DNA of 25,657 nt from Dongia_B sp035539215 (GCA_035539215.1 DATLIX010000023.1:1-25657), one strand, 5' to 3'; counted from the stretch's first letter, positions 15,339 to 23,640 are shown. Made by a program: numbers and translations. The notes: generated from the sequence alone by a model not told the origin.

Positions 15339-16655
15339 TTACTTGCCGATCCGGTTCAGCGCAGCTTCGAGGCTCAGTTCCTGCTTCTCGCCGGTACGGC
15401 GATTTTTCAGCTCGACCTCGCCCTTGGCGGCGCCGCGCGGCCCCACCGTCAGCTGCCAGGGCAGGCCGATGAGATCCATCTCGGCGAACTTGGCCCCTGC
15501 CCGCTCGTCGCGGTCGTCGTAGAGCACTTCGGTGCCCGCCGTCCTGAGCTTGCCGTAGATATCCTCGGCAACCTTGGTCGTGGTCTCGTCGGTGACCTTC
15601 AGATTGATCAGGCCGACCTTGAAGGGTGCCACCGATTCCGGCCAGATGATGCCGTTCTCGTCATGGCTTGCCTCGATGATGGCGCCGACCAGGCGCGAGA
15701 CGCCGATGCCATAGGAGCCCATATGGACGGTGACGGGCTTGCCGTCCTTGTCCTGCACCTGCGCCTTCAGCGGTTCGGAATACTTGGTGCCGAAATAGAA
15801 GATATGGCCGACCTCGATGCCGCGCGCCTCCAGGCGGCGATCCGCCGCGATGGCGTCGAAGGCTGCCGTGTCATGCTTCTCTTCGGTGGCGGCGTAGTCC
15901 GCCGTCCAGGCCTGCACGATCGGCTCGAGATCGCCGTCGAAATCGATATCCATAGAGAGGACATCGCGCTCAACGAAGTTCTTGTGACAGAAAACCTGGC
16001 TCTCGCCGGTATCGGCCAGGATGATGAATTCGTGGCTGAGATCGCCGCCGATCGGGCCGGTATCGGCCGCCATAGGGATCGCCTTCAAGCCCATCCGCGC
16101 ATAGGTGCGCAGATAAGAGACGAACATCTTGTTATAGGCGCGTTTGGCGCCGGCACGGTCCAGGTCAAAGGAATAGGCATCCTTCATCAGGAATTCGCGG
16201 CCGCGCATGACGCCGAAACGGGGACGCACCTCGTCACGGAACTTCCACTGAATGTGGTACATCATCTTCGGCAGATCACGATAACTCTTGATCGAATTGC
16301 GGAAGATGTCGGTGATCAGCTCCTCATTGGTCGGGCCGTAGAGCATCTCGCGGTCATGACGATCGGTGATGCGCAGCATCTCCTTGCCGTAATCGTCGTA
16401 ACGACCGGATTCCCGCCATAGATCGGCGGACTGAATGGTCGGCATCAGCACTTCCTGGCAGCCGGTCGCGTCCTGCTCCTCGCGCACGATCTGCTCGATC
16501 TTCTTCAAGACCTTGAAGCCCAGCGGCAGCCAGGAATAGATCCCCGCGCTGGCCTGGCGCACCATGCCGGCGCGCAGCATCAGCCGATGGGAAACGATCT
16601 GCGCCTCGGCGGGATTTTCCCGCAAAGTGGGCATGAAGAACTGGGAGGAACGCAT
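15339..16655 (-). CDS. proS: Prolyl-tRNA synthetase, short form without inserted editing domain
   Basis: ProS charges tRNA-Pro with proline. At 438 residues it is the short bacterial-type form found in alphaproteobacteria, against about 570 in E. coli. Class II motifs are present: motif 1 around GIYSWLPLGFKVLKKI at 38-53, the TNEE loop at 109-112, motif 2 FRDEVRPRFGVMRGREF at 139-155, and motif 3 GSYGIGVSRLVG at 313-324. The anticodon-binding domain runs from about 345 to the end. The segment between motifs 2 and 3 is shortened (about 215-285), so the cis-editing INS domain against Ala-tRNA-Pro is absent; a free-standing editing protein would be needed elsewhere. The ATG at 16655 has GAGG 4 bases upstream. 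It is first of proS-lolC-lolD. Confidence 0.96.
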   Translation of the reverse strand: MRSSQFFMPTLRENPAEAQIVSHRLMLRAGMVRQASAGIYSWLPLGFKVLKKIEQIVREEQDATGCQEVLMPTIQSADLWRESGRYDDYGKEMLRITDRHDREMLYGPTNEELITDIFRNSIKSYRDLPKMMYHIQWKFRDEVRPRFGVMRGREFLMKDAYSFDLDRAGAKRAYNKMFVSYLRTYARMGLKAIPMAADTGPIGGDLSHEFIILADTGESQVFCHKNFVERDVLSMDIDFDGDLEPIVQAWTADYAATEEKHDTAAFDAIAADRRLEARGIEVGHIFYFGTKYSEPLKAQVQDKDGKPVTVHMGSYGIGVSRLVGAIIEASHDENGIIWPESVAPFKVGLINLKVTDETTTKVAEDIYGKLRTAGTEVLYDDRDERAGAKFAEMDLIGLPWQLTVGPRGAAKGEVELKNRRTGEKQELSLEAALNRIGK

Positions 16656-16693
16656 AGAGCCTCACTAATGGCAATAAATCGAAATGTTGCGGG

Positions 16694-16763
16694 ACTTTAG
16701 AGCGCGATCGCCCCAAAGTGAAGCAAAACTGCTTCGCTTTGAGGCGTGAATCGACCTCTAAGT
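16694..16763. repeat. 70-bp imperfect palindrome, probable dispersed intergenic element
   Basis: The 213-base gap between the secreted-protein gene and proS holds a long imperfect palindrome. The outer arms are ACTTTAGAG (16694-16702) and CTCTAAGT (16756-16763) with one bulged base. Next come CGATCGCC (16705-16713 region) and GGCGTGAATCG (16743-16753), pairing with a 3-base insert. The core stem is CAAAGTGAAGC-type (16714-16724) with GCTTCGCTTTG (16731-16741), broken only by one G-T pair, around a 6-base loop. Size, shape and place resemble the repeated palindromic elements known in rhizobia and other alphaproteobacteria. No T-run follows, so it is not a standard terminator. Copy number cannot be judged from one window. 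Confidence 0.6.
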
Positions 16764-16868
16764 CACCGAAAAGAGCCGGATCTGTAAACGTCACTTTGCG
16801 GGGAAATCCGGGCTATTTTGCGGCGGTTTCGGCCCGCGGGGCGGTGGCGCGAGATCGGCCGCCAGCGC

Positions 16869-17294
16869 TCAGCGGCCGAACTTGTCCCGGCACATGGCGG
16901 CCAGGGCGGCATCGTCGTCCGATGTCAATGGCTGGCCGTTGAAGGTGACCTGATCGCCGGTCACCGCCACTGTGCCGATCTCGGCCGTCGCCTTCCACAG
17001 CGGCGAATTGGCCGGGATGTGATAGCGCCGACCGATATTGACCTCGATCGGAATATAGATCGTCTCCGGCAGCTTGAGCTGCGAACCGCCGCCGATATCC
17101 GCCGGCGCGACGGGCCGGCCGTGGACATCGACCCCGGGCTGATAGGCGACGTCCGGCGCCGGCTGGTACCGCGTCAGATATTCACAATCGCGGCGCGAAA
17201 TGGCGATATCGGCCGAGGCAAGGGGCGCAGCCGTCACCACCAGGGCGAGGCCGGTCCCGAAAATTTTCGCGTATCGCTTCATGTTATCAAACAT
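16869..17294 (-). CDS. Small secreted protein of unknown function
   Basis: I do not recognise the family. The 141-residue protein has a Sec-type signal peptide: basic KRYAK at 6-10, a hydrophobic stretch at 11-24, and probable cleavage after ASA (about residue 28). The mature part is about 113 residues, with two cysteines (C37 in RRDCEYL and C135 in AMCRDKFGR) that could form a disulfide in the periplasm. It has a Pro-rich stretch at 45-65 and an apparent beta-rich segment with IYIPIEVNIG and VAVTGDQVTFNGQPL. No membrane anchor or lipobox is visible. The ATG at 17294 has no ribosome-binding site; a promoter with its -10 ending 6 bases upstream suggests a leaderless message. An internal ATG at codon 5 is possible. 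It lies alone between rnj and proS. Confidence 0.8.
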   Translation of the reverse strand: MFDNMKRYAKIFGTGLALVVTAAPLASADIAISRRDCEYLTRYQPAPDVAYQPGVDVHGRPVAPADIGGGSQLKLPETIYIPIEVNIGRRYHIPANSPLWKATAEIGTVAVTGDQVTFNGQPLTSDDDAALAAMCRDKFGR

Positions 17295-17300
17295 ATCAGC

Positions 17301-17328
17301 AGTTTAGCACAGGTCGTCCGAATGCCAA
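17301..17328 (-). promoter_or_regulatory. Promoter of the secreted-protein gene, predicted leaderless
   Basis: TTGGCA (17328-17323, five of six to consensus) and TAAACT (17306-17301) on the minus strand are 16 bases apart. The ATG follows the -10 by exactly 6 bases, placing the expected start site on the ATG itself. No Shine-Dalgarno is present. Confidence 0.6.
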
Positions 17329-17353
17329 ACAAGGCTTGCCAATAAAGGCTTGC
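17326..17353. repeat. Two tandem 14-bp repeats after rnj
   Basis: The units 17326-17339 and 17340-17353 are 12 of 14 identical (minus strand GCAAGCCTT followed by TATTG or GTTTG). They fill the short gap between the rnj stop and the -35 element of the next gene, and touch that -35. Either a slippage duplication or a regulator site. Confidence 0.55.
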
Positions 17354-17357
17354 GGTA

Positions 17358-19025
17358 TCAGATCCGGATCAGATGAACCTTGGTGACGGGCTTCTTGTCA
17401 TAGGCCTTGTGGAACCAGCGGCGCGCCGCCAGGCGAATGATCTCAGTCACTTCCTCGGTCAGGTCCCGCTGCGACCGCGACAGGCCCTCGACCGCCGTTC
17501 GCACGGCGCCGGCGATACCAATGACGGCCTGGCTCAGCGCTTCATCGACCAGCAACCCCTCCAGGGTCACTTGCGGGTCGGTCAGCAGCTTGCCGCTCTT
17601 GTCGAGCACCACGGAAACCAGGATGACGCCATTGGCGCTGAGCCGGTGGCGGTGGCGCACTGCCTCGCTGTCCATCGGCACCAGGGCATTGCCATCGAGG
17701 CCGAGGCGGCCGACCGACACCTGGTCGAGGATCTCGGCCGGGCCGGGTGCCAGCCGGATCAGACGGCCATTGGCGGCTTCCAGGGCTTCCGGCACCTGGC
17801 ACGCGCGGGCAAGCGCCACGTGTTCCTTGATATGGCGCGCCTCGCCATGAACCGGGATGGCAATCCGCGGCCGCACCCAGTGATACATTTCGGCCAATTC
17901 ATCGCGCGCCGGATGGCCGGAGACATGCACGTTCTCGTCATGGTCGGTGATGATCTCGACGCCAAGCTTGCTGAAATCGTTGTGCAGCTGGGAGATCGAT
18001 TTCTCGTTGCCGGGAATGACGCGGCTGGAAAAAATCACCGTATCGCCATCCTCCAGCTGTACCTGCGGATGCTCGCCGCGGGCGATCCGGAACAGTGCCG
18101 AACGCGGCTCGCCCTGGCTGCCGGTACAGATCAGCAGGATCTTGCCCGGCGGGAAATAGCCGACATCGTGTTCGGTGACGAAATCCTCGAGGTCAGTGAG
18201 ATAGCCGTTCTCGCGTGCCGACAGCACCATGCGCCACAGCGAGCGACCGATCAGCGCCACCCGCCGGTCATGCGCCGCCGCCACCTTGGCGATGGTGTCG
18301 ATGCGGGCGATGTTGCTGGCAAAGCAGCCAATGGCGACGCGGCCTTTCAGGCGGCCGACCACTTCCATCAGGGAATCCCGCACATCGGCTTCCGAGCCGG
18401 AGGTTCCCTCGACGAAGACATTGGTGGAATCGCAGATCATGGCAAGCACGCCGCCCTGCCCCAGCCGGCGCAAGGCCGCCTCGTCCGTGGCCTCGCCGAC
18501 CAGTGGCTCGGGGTCGAGCTTCCAGTCGCCGGTATGGAGCACCGGGCCCAAGGGCGTGCGGACCACGACCGCATTTGGCTCCGGGATCGAATGGGTGAGC
18601 GTGATCAGTTCGATCTCGAAGGGCGCCAGACTGAATTTACCCGACATCGGGATCTCGGTGATCGTCGCTTCATCCTGCAGCCCCACCTCTTCCAGCTTGC
18701 GGCGCAGCACCGAGGCGGTGAAGGGTGTAGCATAGAGCGGACAGCGCAGCCGCGACCACAGATAGGGCACGGCGCCGATATGGTCTTCATGGGCATGCGT
18801 GAGGACGATACCGACCAGATCCTGCGCCCGTTCGGTGATGAAGGTCGGATCCGGCATGATGATATCGATGCCCGGCGTCGCCTCGTCGCCGAAAGTGATA
18901 CCGAGATCGACCATGAGCCATTTGCCGGCATGGCCGTAGAGATTGAGGTTCATGCCGATCTCGCCCGCCCCGCCCAGAGGCAGGAACCACAATTGATCAT
19001 GGGGCGGACTAAATGGATCGGTCAT
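17358..19025 (-). CDS. rnj: Ribonuclease J
   Basis: RNase J is a metallo-beta-lactamase/beta-CASP nuclease with 5'-to-3' exonuclease and endonuclease activity, used in mRNA decay and rRNA maturation. Many alphaproteobacteria have it alongside RNase E. The 555-residue protein has the zinc motif HAHEDH at 77-82, further ligands H145 in THSIPEPNAV and H164/D167 in LHTGDWKLDPEP, the beta-CASP region with TGSQGEP, and SGHPARDEL near 370. A C-terminal domain of about 100 residues follows. The ATG at 19025 has AAGG 7 bases upstream. The gene is 11 bases downstream of coaX in the conserved nuoN-birA-coaX-rnj series. Confidence 0.96.
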   Translation of the reverse strand: MTDPFSPPHDQLWFLPLGGAGEIGMNLNLYGHAGKWLMVDLGITFGDEATPGIDIIMPDPTFITERAQDLVGIVLTHAHEDHIGAVPYLWSRLRCPLYATPFTASVLRRKLEEVGLQDEATITEIPMSGKFSLAPFEIELITLTHSIPEPNAVVVRTPLGPVLHTGDWKLDPEPLVGEATDEAALRRLGQGGVLAMICDSTNVFVEGTSGSEADVRDSLMEVVGRLKGRVAIGCFASNIARIDTIAKVAAAHDRRVALIGRSLWRMVLSARENGYLTDLEDFVTEHDVGYFPPGKILLICTGSQGEPRSALFRIARGEHPQVQLEDGDTVIFSSRVIPGNEKSISQLHNDFSKLGVEIITDHDENVHVSGHPARDELAEMYHWVRPRIAIPVHGEARHIKEHVALARACQVPEALEAANGRLIRLAPGPAEILDQVSVGRLGLDGNALVPMDSEAVRHRHRLSANGVILVSVVLDKSGKLLTDPQVTLEGLLVDEALSQAVIGIAGAVRTAVEGLSRSQRDLTEEVTEIIRLAARRWFHKAYDKKPVTKVHLIRI

Positions 19026-19036
19026 GCAGCAGCCTT

Positions 19037-19816
19037 CTAAGGAGTTGTCTTCTGGTTGGCCTGGTAGATCATGGCGAGGCCGCGCAGGGTCAGGTCGCCA
19101 TCGACGATGTCGATCACACCGGCATCTTCCTTGAACAAAGGAGCAAGACCGCCGGTTGCAATCACCTTCATCGGCTTGTTCATCTCAGTGCGAATGCGCC
19201 GCACCAGGCCCTCGATCAGCGAAATATATCCCCAATAGACGCCAGCCTGCATGGCCGGCACCGTGCTCTTGCCGATCACCGATTTCGGCCGGTTGATGGC
19301 AATGCCGGGCAGCTTCGAGGCCGCCATATAGAGCGCTTCCAACGACAAGTTGATGCCGGGGCAGATGACGCCGCCGATATAGCCGCCATCGCTATCGACC
19401 ACGTCGAAGGTCGTCGCCGTGCCGAAATCAATGACGATCAACGGCCCGCCATAGAGGCGATGCGCCGCCACGGCATTGACCAGGCGATCGGCGCCGACCT
19501 CTTCCGGCCGGTCGAGGCGCACCGGAATGGTCAGCTTGACGCCGTCCTGGCCGACAATCTGCGGGTCGCAATTGAAATAGCGCCGGACCAGGCCTTTCAG
19601 GGCGAAGACCACGTCAGGCACGACCGAAGCGATGATGGCGCCGGTGACCAGGTCTCGGCGCAGGCCCTCGATATCCATCAATTGCGTGAGCCAGACGCCG
19701 TACTCGTCGGCGGTGCGGCGATGGTCGGTGGAAATGCGCCAGACGCCGCGCTGCTGGTCGCCGTCATAGAGAGCAAAGACGATATTGGTATTGCCGCAAT
19801 CGATGGTCAGCAGCAT
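19037..19816 (-). CDS. coaX: Type III pantothenate kinase
   Basis: CoaX phosphorylates pantothenate, the first step of coenzyme A synthesis. It belongs to the acetate/sugar kinase fold and, unlike CoaA, is not feedback-inhibited by CoA and requires a monovalent cation. The 259-residue protein shows the phosphate motif IDCGNTNIVFALY at 5-17, GADR at 108-111 and DFGTATTFDVVD at 130-141. GGYIGGVICPGI at 144-155 and ATGGLAPLF near the end complete the family pattern. The ATG at 19816 has GAGGA 6 bases upstream, inside the end of birA; the gap to the birA stop is 3 bases. Confidence 0.96.
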   Translation of the reverse strand: MLLTIDCGNTNIVFALYDGDQQRGVWRISTDHRRTADEYGVWLTQLMDIEGLRRDLVTGAIIASVVPDVVFALKGLVRRYFNCDPQIVGQDGVKLTIPVRLDRPEEVGADRLVNAVAAHRLYGGPLIVIDFGTATTFDVVDSDGGYIGGVICPGINLSLEALYMAASKLPGIAINRPKSVIGKSTVPAMQAGVYWGYISLIEGLVRRIRTEMNKPMKVIATGGLAPLFKEDAGVIDIVDGDLTLRGLAMIYQANQKTTP

Positions 19817-19819
19817 CTT

Positions 19820-20593
19820 CTATCCTCGGTCTGTTGCCGGCGCCTGGGGCGGCATCATGCCCGGCAGAAAGATGTCCCCGGCCGCAATCCGCTTCACGCC
19901 CATTCCCGGCCGATCCAGCAACAAGGCGCCGTCGCGATCGAGGTCGAGGAAGGTGCCGGTCAAGGTTTCCGTCTCCAGGCGCACGACGATCTCGCTGCCG
20001 ATGCCGATGGCGCGGCTGCGCCAGGCCGGCAGCACGGCCGGAAAACCGCCCCGTTCCCAGACCGCATAATGGCAGGCGAAGCGCTCGAGGAACCGGTCAA
20101 GCAGATCAGCGGCGGAAATCAGGGCGGCTCCCTGCTCCGCGAGGTCCGTGACGGGATAGAGCGTCTGGTCCGGATGGCTGACGATATTGACGCCCAGCCC
20201 GATCACCAAAGCCGGCAATCCATCCGTAACAGCGCCAGCACTTTCGAGCAGAATGCCGGAAATCTTGCACCCCTCGACCAGCAGATCGTTCGGCCATTTG
20301 TGCCGGACATCGCGGTTGGGCAAGAGGTCGCTGAGAACGTCCCCCAGCGCCGTCACCGTCACGAAACTCAGCGTCGCGATGGCGGCCGGCGGTTGGGCAA
20401 GACGCAGGAGCAGCGAACAATAGAGATTGCCGGGCGGCGATGCCCAGGACCGCCCGCGCCGGCCGCGGCCGGCATTCTGTCGATCGGCGCGAATGACCAG
20501 ACCCGAGGCTGCGCCGGCATTGGCGCGGTCACGGGCGAGGTCGTTCGTACTATCGACGAGGTCGTAGTGTTCGACGTGAAACTGCAGGCTCAT
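19820..20593 (-). CDS. birA: Biotin--[acetyl-CoA-carboxylase] ligase, catalytic type
   Basis: This enzyme activates biotin with ATP and attaches it to the carrier lysine of acetyl-CoA carboxylase and other biotin enzymes. The 257-residue protein starts directly with the catalytic domain: DSTND at 14-18, the biotinyl-AMP loop GRGRRGRSW at 42-50, KWPNDLLVEGCKISGILLE at 99-117. A small C-terminal SH3-like domain is at about 210-245. It lacks the N-terminal winged helix of E. coli BirA, so it should not act as a biotin repressor. The ATG at 20593 overlaps the nuoN stop by 4 bases (ATGA) and has only a weak ribosome-binding site, indicating translational coupling to nuoN. Confidence 0.95.
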   Translation of the reverse strand: MSLQFHVEHYDLVDSTNDLARDRANAGAASGLVIRADRQNAGRGRRGRSWASPPGNLYCSLLLRLAQPPAAIATLSFVTVTALGDVLSDLLPNRDVRHKWPNDLLVEGCKISGILLESAGAVTDGLPALVIGLGVNIVSHPDQTLYPVTDLAEQGAALISAADLLDRFLERFACHYAVWERGGFPAVLPAWRSRAIGIGSEIVVRLETETLTGTFLDLDRDGALLLDRPGMGVKRIAAGDIFLPGMMPPQAPATDRG

Positions 20594-22062
20594 CCCGCGA
20601 AGAGGCTGGCCGCCGCTGCGGTGGCGCTACCGGTCAACGGCACCAGGACCGCCGGCACGACGGAGAACAGGATCAGCACAACGGTTACGCACAGGACCAG
20701 GCGCAGCGAGCTGTCGACGCGGTCGAAACCGCCGGCCGCTTCATCGAAGAACATGATCTTGATGATGCGGATGTAATAGAAGGCCGACACCACGCTGGAA
20801 AGCACGCCGATCACGGCCAGCACCGTCAGCGAGCGGTCCAAGGCGCCCGCCTCGATTGCCGCCTTGAAGACGAAGAACTTGCCGAAAAAGCCGCCCAGCG
20901 GCGGAATGCCCGCCATCGAGAACATGAAGATCGCCAGCGAATAGGCCAGCAGCGGCTGGCTCTTCGACAGGCCGGCGAGATCGGAAACCCGCTCGACCAT
21001 CTCGCCGCGCTGACGCATGGCCAGGATGACGGCAAAGGTTCCGAGCGTCATGACGATGTAAATCGACAGATAAATCAGCAGCCCGGCGATGCCGGCCTGC
21101 GAGCCGGCCGCAAGCCCGACCAGGGCATAGCCGATATTGCCGATCGAGCTATAGGCCATCAGGCGCTTGATATTGGTCTGGAAGATCGCCGCGAAGCTAC
21201 CGAGCAGCATGGAGGTGACGGAGATGAACCAGATCACCTGGCGCCATTCCTCGGTCATATGACCGAAGGCGCCGACCAGCAGGCGCGCGAACAAGGCGAC
21301 GGCCGCCACCTTGGGTGCCGCGGCGAAGAAGGCGGTGACCGGTGTCGGCGCGCCCTCATAGACGTCCGGCGTCCACATATGGAACGGCACCGCGGAAATC
21401 TTGAAAGAGAGGCCGGCACAGAGGAACACCATGCCGATGACGAGGCCGAGATTGAAGGTGCCGCCCTGGCTCTGGATCGCGGCAGCGATGGCATTGAAGC
21501 CGGTCGCACCGGTGAAACCATAGACCAGCGAGGCGCCGTAGAGGAGCATGCCGGAGCTGAGTGCCCCCAGCACGAAATACTTCAGGCCCGCTTCCGTCGA
21601 GCGCAGCGTATCGCGGCGGATCGCGGCAATCACGTACAGCGCCAGGCTCTGCAGCTCGAGACCGACATAGAGCGAGATGAGATCATTGGCCGAGATCATC
21701 ATCTGCATGCCGAGCGTCGCGAACAGCATCAGCAGCGGGATCTCGAAGCGCGCCATTTGCTCGCGTTCGACATAGGTGAGTGTCATGAAGATGCTGACCA
21801 CGGCGGAGACCAGCACCAGCGACTTGGCATAGATGCCGAAACTGTCGACAGTGAAGAGACCGTTGAAAGCCAGCGCCGCCTTGCCTCCGGGCAGATCGGC
21901 GGTGACGGTCAGGAACAAAGCGACGAGCAGCACCACCATCGAAGCGAGGCCGACCAGACGGGTTGCCTTGTCACCGCGGAAGACGCCGACCAGGAGCAGG
22001 ACCAAGCCGGCAACGGCGATCCAGATTTCCGGTATGGCAGGTTGATAGATCAACTGGTCCAT
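20590..22062 (-). CDS. nuoN: NADH-quinone oxidoreductase subunit N
   Basis: NuoN is one of the three antiporter-like proton-pumping subunits of respiratory complex I in the inner membrane. The 490-residue protein is hydrophobic, with about 14 helices. Conserved charged residues of the proton channel are visible: E136 in YVGLELQSLALY, K221 in SFKISAVPFHMW, and K251 in FAAAPKVAAV. The TPDVYEGAPTPVTAF stretch at 231-245 is the family hallmark of the broken helix region. The ATG at 22062 lies 7 bases after the nuoM stop, with GGGGA about 11 bases upstream. It ends the complex I operon and overlaps birA. Confidence 0.97.
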   Translation of the reverse strand: MDQLIYQPAIPEIWIAVAGLVLLLVGVFRGDKATRLVGLASMVVLLVALFLTVTADLPGGKAALAFNGLFTVDSFGIYAKSLVLVSAVVSIFMTLTYVEREQMARFEIPLLMLFATLGMQMMISANDLISLYVGLELQSLALYVIAAIRRDTLRSTEAGLKYFVLGALSSGMLLYGASLVYGFTGATGFNAIAAAIQSQGGTFNLGLVIGMVFLCAGLSFKISAVPFHMWTPDVYEGAPTPVTAFFAAAPKVAAVALFARLLVGAFGHMTEEWRQVIWFISVTSMLLGSFAAIFQTNIKRLMAYSSIGNIGYALVGLAAGSQAGIAGLLIYLSIYIVMTLGTFAVILAMRQRGEMVERVSDLAGLSKSQPLLAYSLAIFMFSMAGIPPLGGFFGKFFVFKAAIEAGALDRSLTVLAVIGVLSSVVSAFYYIRIIKIMFFDEAAGGFDRVDSSLRLVLCVTVVLILFSVVPAVLVPLTGSATAAAASLFAG

Positions 22063-22069
22063 TTGTCGT

Positions 22070-23632
22070 TTATTCCCCTGCGACCTGAGTACCGGAAGCG
22101 GCGGCGGCTGTTTTTTCCACCGCGCCGTCCTTGGCAGCCGTCTGATGTGTCGCCGCCTGATAATTCTGCACCAGCTTATCGACCGACGGCGCCATGATAC
22201 TGGTGAAGGAAGCTGGATAGATGCCCATCCACATCACGATCGCTACCAGCGGCACGAAGATGGCGATTTCGCGCGGGCTGAGATCGAGCAGCGACTTCAG
22301 ATCTTCCTTCTCGAGCTTTCCGAAGATCACCCGGCGATAGAGCCAGAGCATATAGGCCGCACCGAGGATAATGCCGGTGGTGATCAAAGCGGCGACCCAG
22401 GTATTGGCCTGGAACGTACCCGCCATCACCAGGAATTCGCCGATGAAGCCGCTGGTGCCCGGCAGGCCGACCGAGGCCATTGTCATCACCATGAACATGA
22501 AGGCATAGCGCGGCATGTTGTTGACGAGGCCGCCATAGCGGGAGATCTCGCGGGTATGCAGCCGGTCATAGACGACGCCAACGCAAAGGAAAAGAGCGCC
22601 GGATACGATGCCGTGGCTCAGCATCTGGAAGATGGCGCCCTGCAGGCCCTGCACATTGAAGGTGAAGATGCCGGCCGTCACGAAGCCCATATGGGCGACC
22701 GAGGAATAGGCGATCAGCTTCTTCATGTCGTGCTGCGCCAGCGCCACCAGCGACGTATAGATGACGGCGATGGCGCTCAAGGCGAAGATCAGCGGCGTGA
22801 AATGCGCCGAAGCGAGCGGCAGCAGCGGCAGCGAGAACCGCAGGAAACCGTAGCCGCCCATCTTCAGCAGCACGCCGGCCAGGATCACGGAACCTGCGGT
22901 GGGTGCCTCGACATGGGCGTCCGGCAGCCAGGTATGGACAGGCCACATCGGCATTTTCACGGCGAAGGAGGCGAAGAATGCCAGCCACAGCCAGTTCTGC
23001 CAGCCAGGCTCGATCGCCTTGGTCATCAGCACCGGAATATCGGTAGTACCGACCAGGAAATAGATCGCCAGGATTGCCAGCAGCATCAGCACGGAGCCGG
23101 CCAGCGTATAGAGGAAGAACTTGAAGGCGGAATAGACGCGCCGCGCGCCGCCCCAGATGCCGATGATGAGGAACATCGGGATGAGGACGCCTTCGAAGAA
23201 GACGTAGAAGACGACGAGATCGAGCGCGCAGAAGGTGCCGACCATCAAGGTTTCCAGCACCAGGAAGGCCAGCATGTATTCCTTGACCCGGACCTGGACC
23301 GATTCCCAGCTCGCCAGGATGCAGATCGGCGTCAGCAGGGTCGACAGCAGGACGAAAGCCATGGAAATGCCGTCGACGCCCATGTGGTAGGAAATCTGCA
23401 GCGCGGGGATCCAGTCGCGCAGTTCCTCAAACTGGAAATTGGCCGAACTACTGTCGAAACCGAACCAGAGCTTGAGCGAGACCAGGAACGTCAGTAGCGA
23501 GGTCCAGAGGGCGATCCAGCGCGACGTGCGGGCCGAGGTCTGGCCGCGCGCCAGCAGGATGATCAGCAACGCCCCGGCCAGCGGCAGGAACGTGATCAGC
23601 GATAACCAGGGAATGGTGGAAGTGCTCGTCAT
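22070..23632 (-). CDS. nuoM: NADH-quinone oxidoreductase subunit M
   Basis: NuoM is the second antiporter-like subunit of complex I. The 520-residue protein shows E147 in FYVFFEGVLIPMF, K226 in AVKMPMWPVHTWLPDAHVEA, and K257 in ILAGVLLKMGGYG, which match the key channel residues of the E. coli protein. The C-terminal 35 residues are hydrophilic and Ala/Lys-rich, beyond the last helix. I start at the ATG at 23632, giving the normal N-terminus before the first membrane helix; the same frame is open for another 64 codons, but that Arg-rich stretch lies inside nuoL and is not protein-like. GTG codons just upstream are possible alternatives. The gap to nuoL is 8 bases. Confidence 0.97.
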   Translation of the reverse strand: MTSTSTIPWLSLITFLPLAGALLIILLARGQTSARTSRWIALWTSLLTFLVSLKLWFGFDSSSANFQFEELRDWIPALQISYHMGVDGISMAFVLLSTLLTPICILASWESVQVRVKEYMLAFLVLETLMVGTFCALDLVVFYVFFEGVLIPMFLIIGIWGGARRVYSAFKFFLYTLAGSVLMLLAILAIYFLVGTTDIPVLMTKAIEPGWQNWLWLAFFASFAVKMPMWPVHTWLPDAHVEAPTAGSVILAGVLLKMGGYGFLRFSLPLLPLASAHFTPLIFALSAIAVIYTSLVALAQHDMKKLIAYSSVAHMGFVTAGIFTFNVQGLQGAIFQMLSHGIVSGALFLCVGVVYDRLHTREISRYGGLVNNMPRYAFMFMVMTMASVGLPGTSGFIGEFLVMAGTFQANTWVAALITTGIILGAAYMLWLYRRVIFGKLEKEDLKSLLDLSPREIAIFVPLVAIVMWMGIYPASFTSIMAPSVDKLVQNYQAATHQTAAKDGAVEKTAAAASGTQVAGE

Positions 23633-23640
23633 CACCGAAC

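Noticed and set aside
16772..16826. CCGGAT/ATCCGG pairing after the secreted-protein gene, with a nearby T-rich run on the minus strand
   Set aside because: The loop would be over 20 bases and the stem 6 bp, too weak for an intrinsic terminator.
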